A stretch of DNA of 33,497 nucleotides, taken from positions 26,852 to 60,348 of the forward strand of contig DDPL01000004.1 of NCBI GenBank assembly GCA_002342175.1, read 5' to 3'. Below the pieces are notes generated by a model. The model saw only the letters and a list, made by a program, of their open reading frames with translations, had not been told where the DNA came from and did no database searches. The translations under genes were made by a program, and so were the position numbers. This document shows, in pieces, positions 32,341-33,497 of the stretch; within the stretch, counting starts at the first letter, position 1; each line of letters opens with the position of its first letter. Source of the DNA: Legionellales bacterium UBA2469. Its GTDB lineage: Bacteria > Pseudomonadota > Gammaproteobacteria > Legionellales > Legionellaceae.

Positions 32341-32736
32341 CTACACACGACGCTTTTTAGATGGCTTACAACCATTGTGAGGAATTCCAGTCTTATCAAC
32401 TATTTTTTCAAGGGTGAAATCTTGTGAAATTAGTTCTCTGATTGAAGATTCTCTTCCTGGTCCTGGGCCAAAAACATAGACGGAAACTGATTTCACGCCA
32501 TATTCTTTAGCAACTTGTGCCGCTTTTTCAGTAGCAATCTGAGCTGCATAAGGTGTACTTTTTCGTGAACCACGAAAACCTGAACCACCTGATGTTGCCC
32601 AACATAACACATTACCTTGAAGATCAGTAAAAGTAATAATCGTATTGTTAAAAGAGGCATGTACGTGAACGATACCATCTGTGACAACACGTTTTATTTT
32701 TTTACGAACTTTTTGCTGTTTCGATTTATTAGACAT
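32341..32736 (-). CDS. rpsK: Small ribosomal subunit protein uS11
   Basis: uS11 forms part of the platform of the 30S subunit near the mRNA exit. The 131-residue product has a Lys-rich head and the family segments [36 protein letters not shown] and [13 protein letters not shown]. The end is [14 protein letters not shown]. Length is standard. It lies between rpsM (14 nt away) and rpsD (15 nt away) in the alpha operon. Confidence 0.98.
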   Translation of the reverse strand: MSNKSKQQKVRKKIKRVVTDGIVHVHASFNNTIITFTDLQGNVLCWATSGGSGFRGSRKSTPYAAQIATEKAAQVAKEYGVKSVSVYVFGPGPGRESSIRELISQDFTLEKIVDKTGIPHNGCKPSKKRRV

Positions 32737-32750
32737 TGAACTTACCCTAA

Positions 32751-33107
32751 TTACGCATTAACACTTTTACGACGACCTTTTCGGGTACGTGCATTGGTTT
32801 TTGTACGTTGACCACGTACAGGTAGACCACGACGGTGGCGTTGACCACGGTAGCAACCTAAATCCATCAAGCGTTTGATGCTCATATTAACAACTCTACG
32901 CAGATCACCTTCTACTGTCATCTTCGCAATTTCTTGACGCAACAATTCTAATTGTTGTTCAGACAGTTGGCCGACTTTTGTCATCGGCTCCAATTGTGTA
33001 GCTGCACACAATTTGTAAGCAGTGGTACGCCCAATTCCATATATACCAGTTAATCCAATCCATAATTGCTTATTGTCTGATATATTTACTCCGGCTATGC
33101 GCGCCAT
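32751..33107 (-). CDS. rpsM: Small ribosomal subunit protein uS13
   Basis: uS13 sits in the head of the 30S subunit and contacts both the P-site tRNA and the 50S subunit. The 118-residue product starts [20 protein letters not shown] and has [12 protein letters not shown] (helix-hairpin-helix). The conserved C-terminal part includes [19 protein letters not shown] and [15 protein letters not shown] precedes the ATG. It follows rpmJ by 71 nt and opens the alpha operon. Confidence 0.98.
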   Translation of the reverse strand: MARIAGVNISDNKQLWIGLTGIYGIGRTTAYKLCAATQLEPMTKVGQLSEQQLELLRQEIAKMTVEGDLRRVVNMSIKRLMDLGCYRGQRHRRGLPVRGQRTKTNARTRKGRRKSVNA

Positions 33108-33178
33108 TAAAACATCTCCGATTTAAATTTTAAAAAAAAAGAATGATACACTGTTTAAAAACTGAAAACAATATATTA

Positions 33179-33292
33179 TTAACCTTGTCTTTGTTTATGA
33201 CGTGCTTCTTTGCAAATGACTCGTACTACACCAGCACGTTTAATCACTTTACAATTTCTGCAAATCACTTTAACTGAAGCTCTAACTCTCAT
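33179..33292 (-). CDS. rpmJ: Large ribosomal subunit protein bL36
   Basis: bL36 is the smallest 50S protein, 37 residues here, starting [20 protein letters not shown] and ending ARHKQRQG. C11, C14, C27 and H32 form the zinc ribbon of the C-plus form. It lies between secY and rpsM, the usual end of the spc operon. Confidence 0.96.
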   Translation of the reverse strand: MRVRASVKVICRNCKVIKRAGVVRVICKEARHKQRQG

Positions 33293-33320
33293 AATAATCA
33301 CTCCACATTAACTGACTATA

Positions 33321-33497
33321 TTAAAAAAAGTTGGTCAAACCAAACCCTTTTGATGAAGACTTCTTCATTAACGATTCGTATTGAAATGACATCATATGGG
33401 CTTGAACCTGCGCAACAAAATCCATGATGACCACCACGATAATCAACAGTGATGTTCCACCAAAATAAAATGGAACATGCCAAGCTGAAGTCATCAA
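33321..33497 (-). CDS. secY: Preprotein translocase subunit SecY, C-terminal part (5' end beyond window)
   Basis: SecY is the channel of the Sec translocon. Only the last 58 codons plus stop are inside the window. They encode [20 protein letters not shown], the tenth membrane helix, followed by [18 protein letters not shown] and a cytoplasmic tail ending TNFF. This closely follows the E. coli C-terminus. It precedes rpmJ by 28 nt, matching the end of the spc operon. All Sec-dependent proteins in the window (BamA, Skp, porins, EnvC, CtpA) would use this channel. Confidence 0.96.
   Translation of the reverse strand: MMTSAWHVPFYFGGTSLLIIVVVIMDFVAQVQAHMMSFQYESLMKKSSSKGFGLTNFF

Overview
This window looks like a chromosomal segment of an AT-rich gammaproteobacterium of the order Legionellales, the group that includes Legionella, Coxiella and Berkiella. 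The strongest clue is an adjacent icmH(dotU)-icmF pair. Both proteins have the length and layout of the Dot/Icm (type IVB) versions rather than of type VI secretion TssL/TssM. Housekeeping proteins (PurA, HflK/C, TrmB, BamA, RseP, LpxA, RpoA) are gammaproteobacterial in type. Genus and species cannot be settled from sequence reading alone.

Layout. 1-3781 (minus strand): trmB, hflK, hflC and purA (3' end cut off), a probable operon. 3782-4137: divergent promoter region. 4138-5379 (plus): rpmB-rpmG with a terminator, then hpf with a terminator, then an HPr gene. 5385-6251 (minus): pssA. 6304-8223 (plus): a CDF metal-efflux transporter followed by a ZIP metal transporter. 8225-11614 (minus): two tandem paralogous OprP/OprO-like outer-membrane porins. 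11832-13400 (plus): a polytopic MFS-like transporter. 13419-20589 (minus): the envelope cluster uppS-cdsA-rseP-bamA-skp-fabZ-lpxA, without dxr and lpxD. 20656-24818 (plus): gpmI-envC-ctpA. 24925-28607 (plus): icmH-icmF. 28639-29055 (minus): a small predicted secreted protein. 29056-30319: 1.26 kb with no intact gene. 30320-33497 (minus): the alpha ribosomal operon and the end of spc, i.e. secY (partial), rpmJ, rpsM, rpsK, rpsD, rpoA, rplQ.

How the genes fit together. Much of the window serves the envelope. UppS makes the undecaprenyl carrier precursor and CdsA and PssA make phospholipids. FabZ and LpxA feed fatty acid and lipid A synthesis. Skp and BamA deliver beta-barrels such as the two porins, while RseP, CtpA and EnvC cover stress proteolysis and septal murein cleavage. 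IcmH and IcmF stabilise the Dot/Icm machine used by intracellular Legionellales.

The most unusual stretch is 29.1-30.3 kb. It holds three copies of a composite dyad, a consensus or near-consensus DnaA box, a 5-nt spacer and an inverted weak box (TTATYCACA-N5-TGGGGATAA). One copy is inverted, and its outermost base pair has changed on both arms. There is also an extra perfect DnaA box, a sequence like the E. coli oriC 13-mer, an AT-rich tract, a decayed IS200/IS605 transposase fragment and a long imperfect inverted repeat. This resembles a replication-initiation or DnaA-titration locus. However, the ribosomal operon on its right points toward it, which argues against a conventional bidirectional chromosomal origin.
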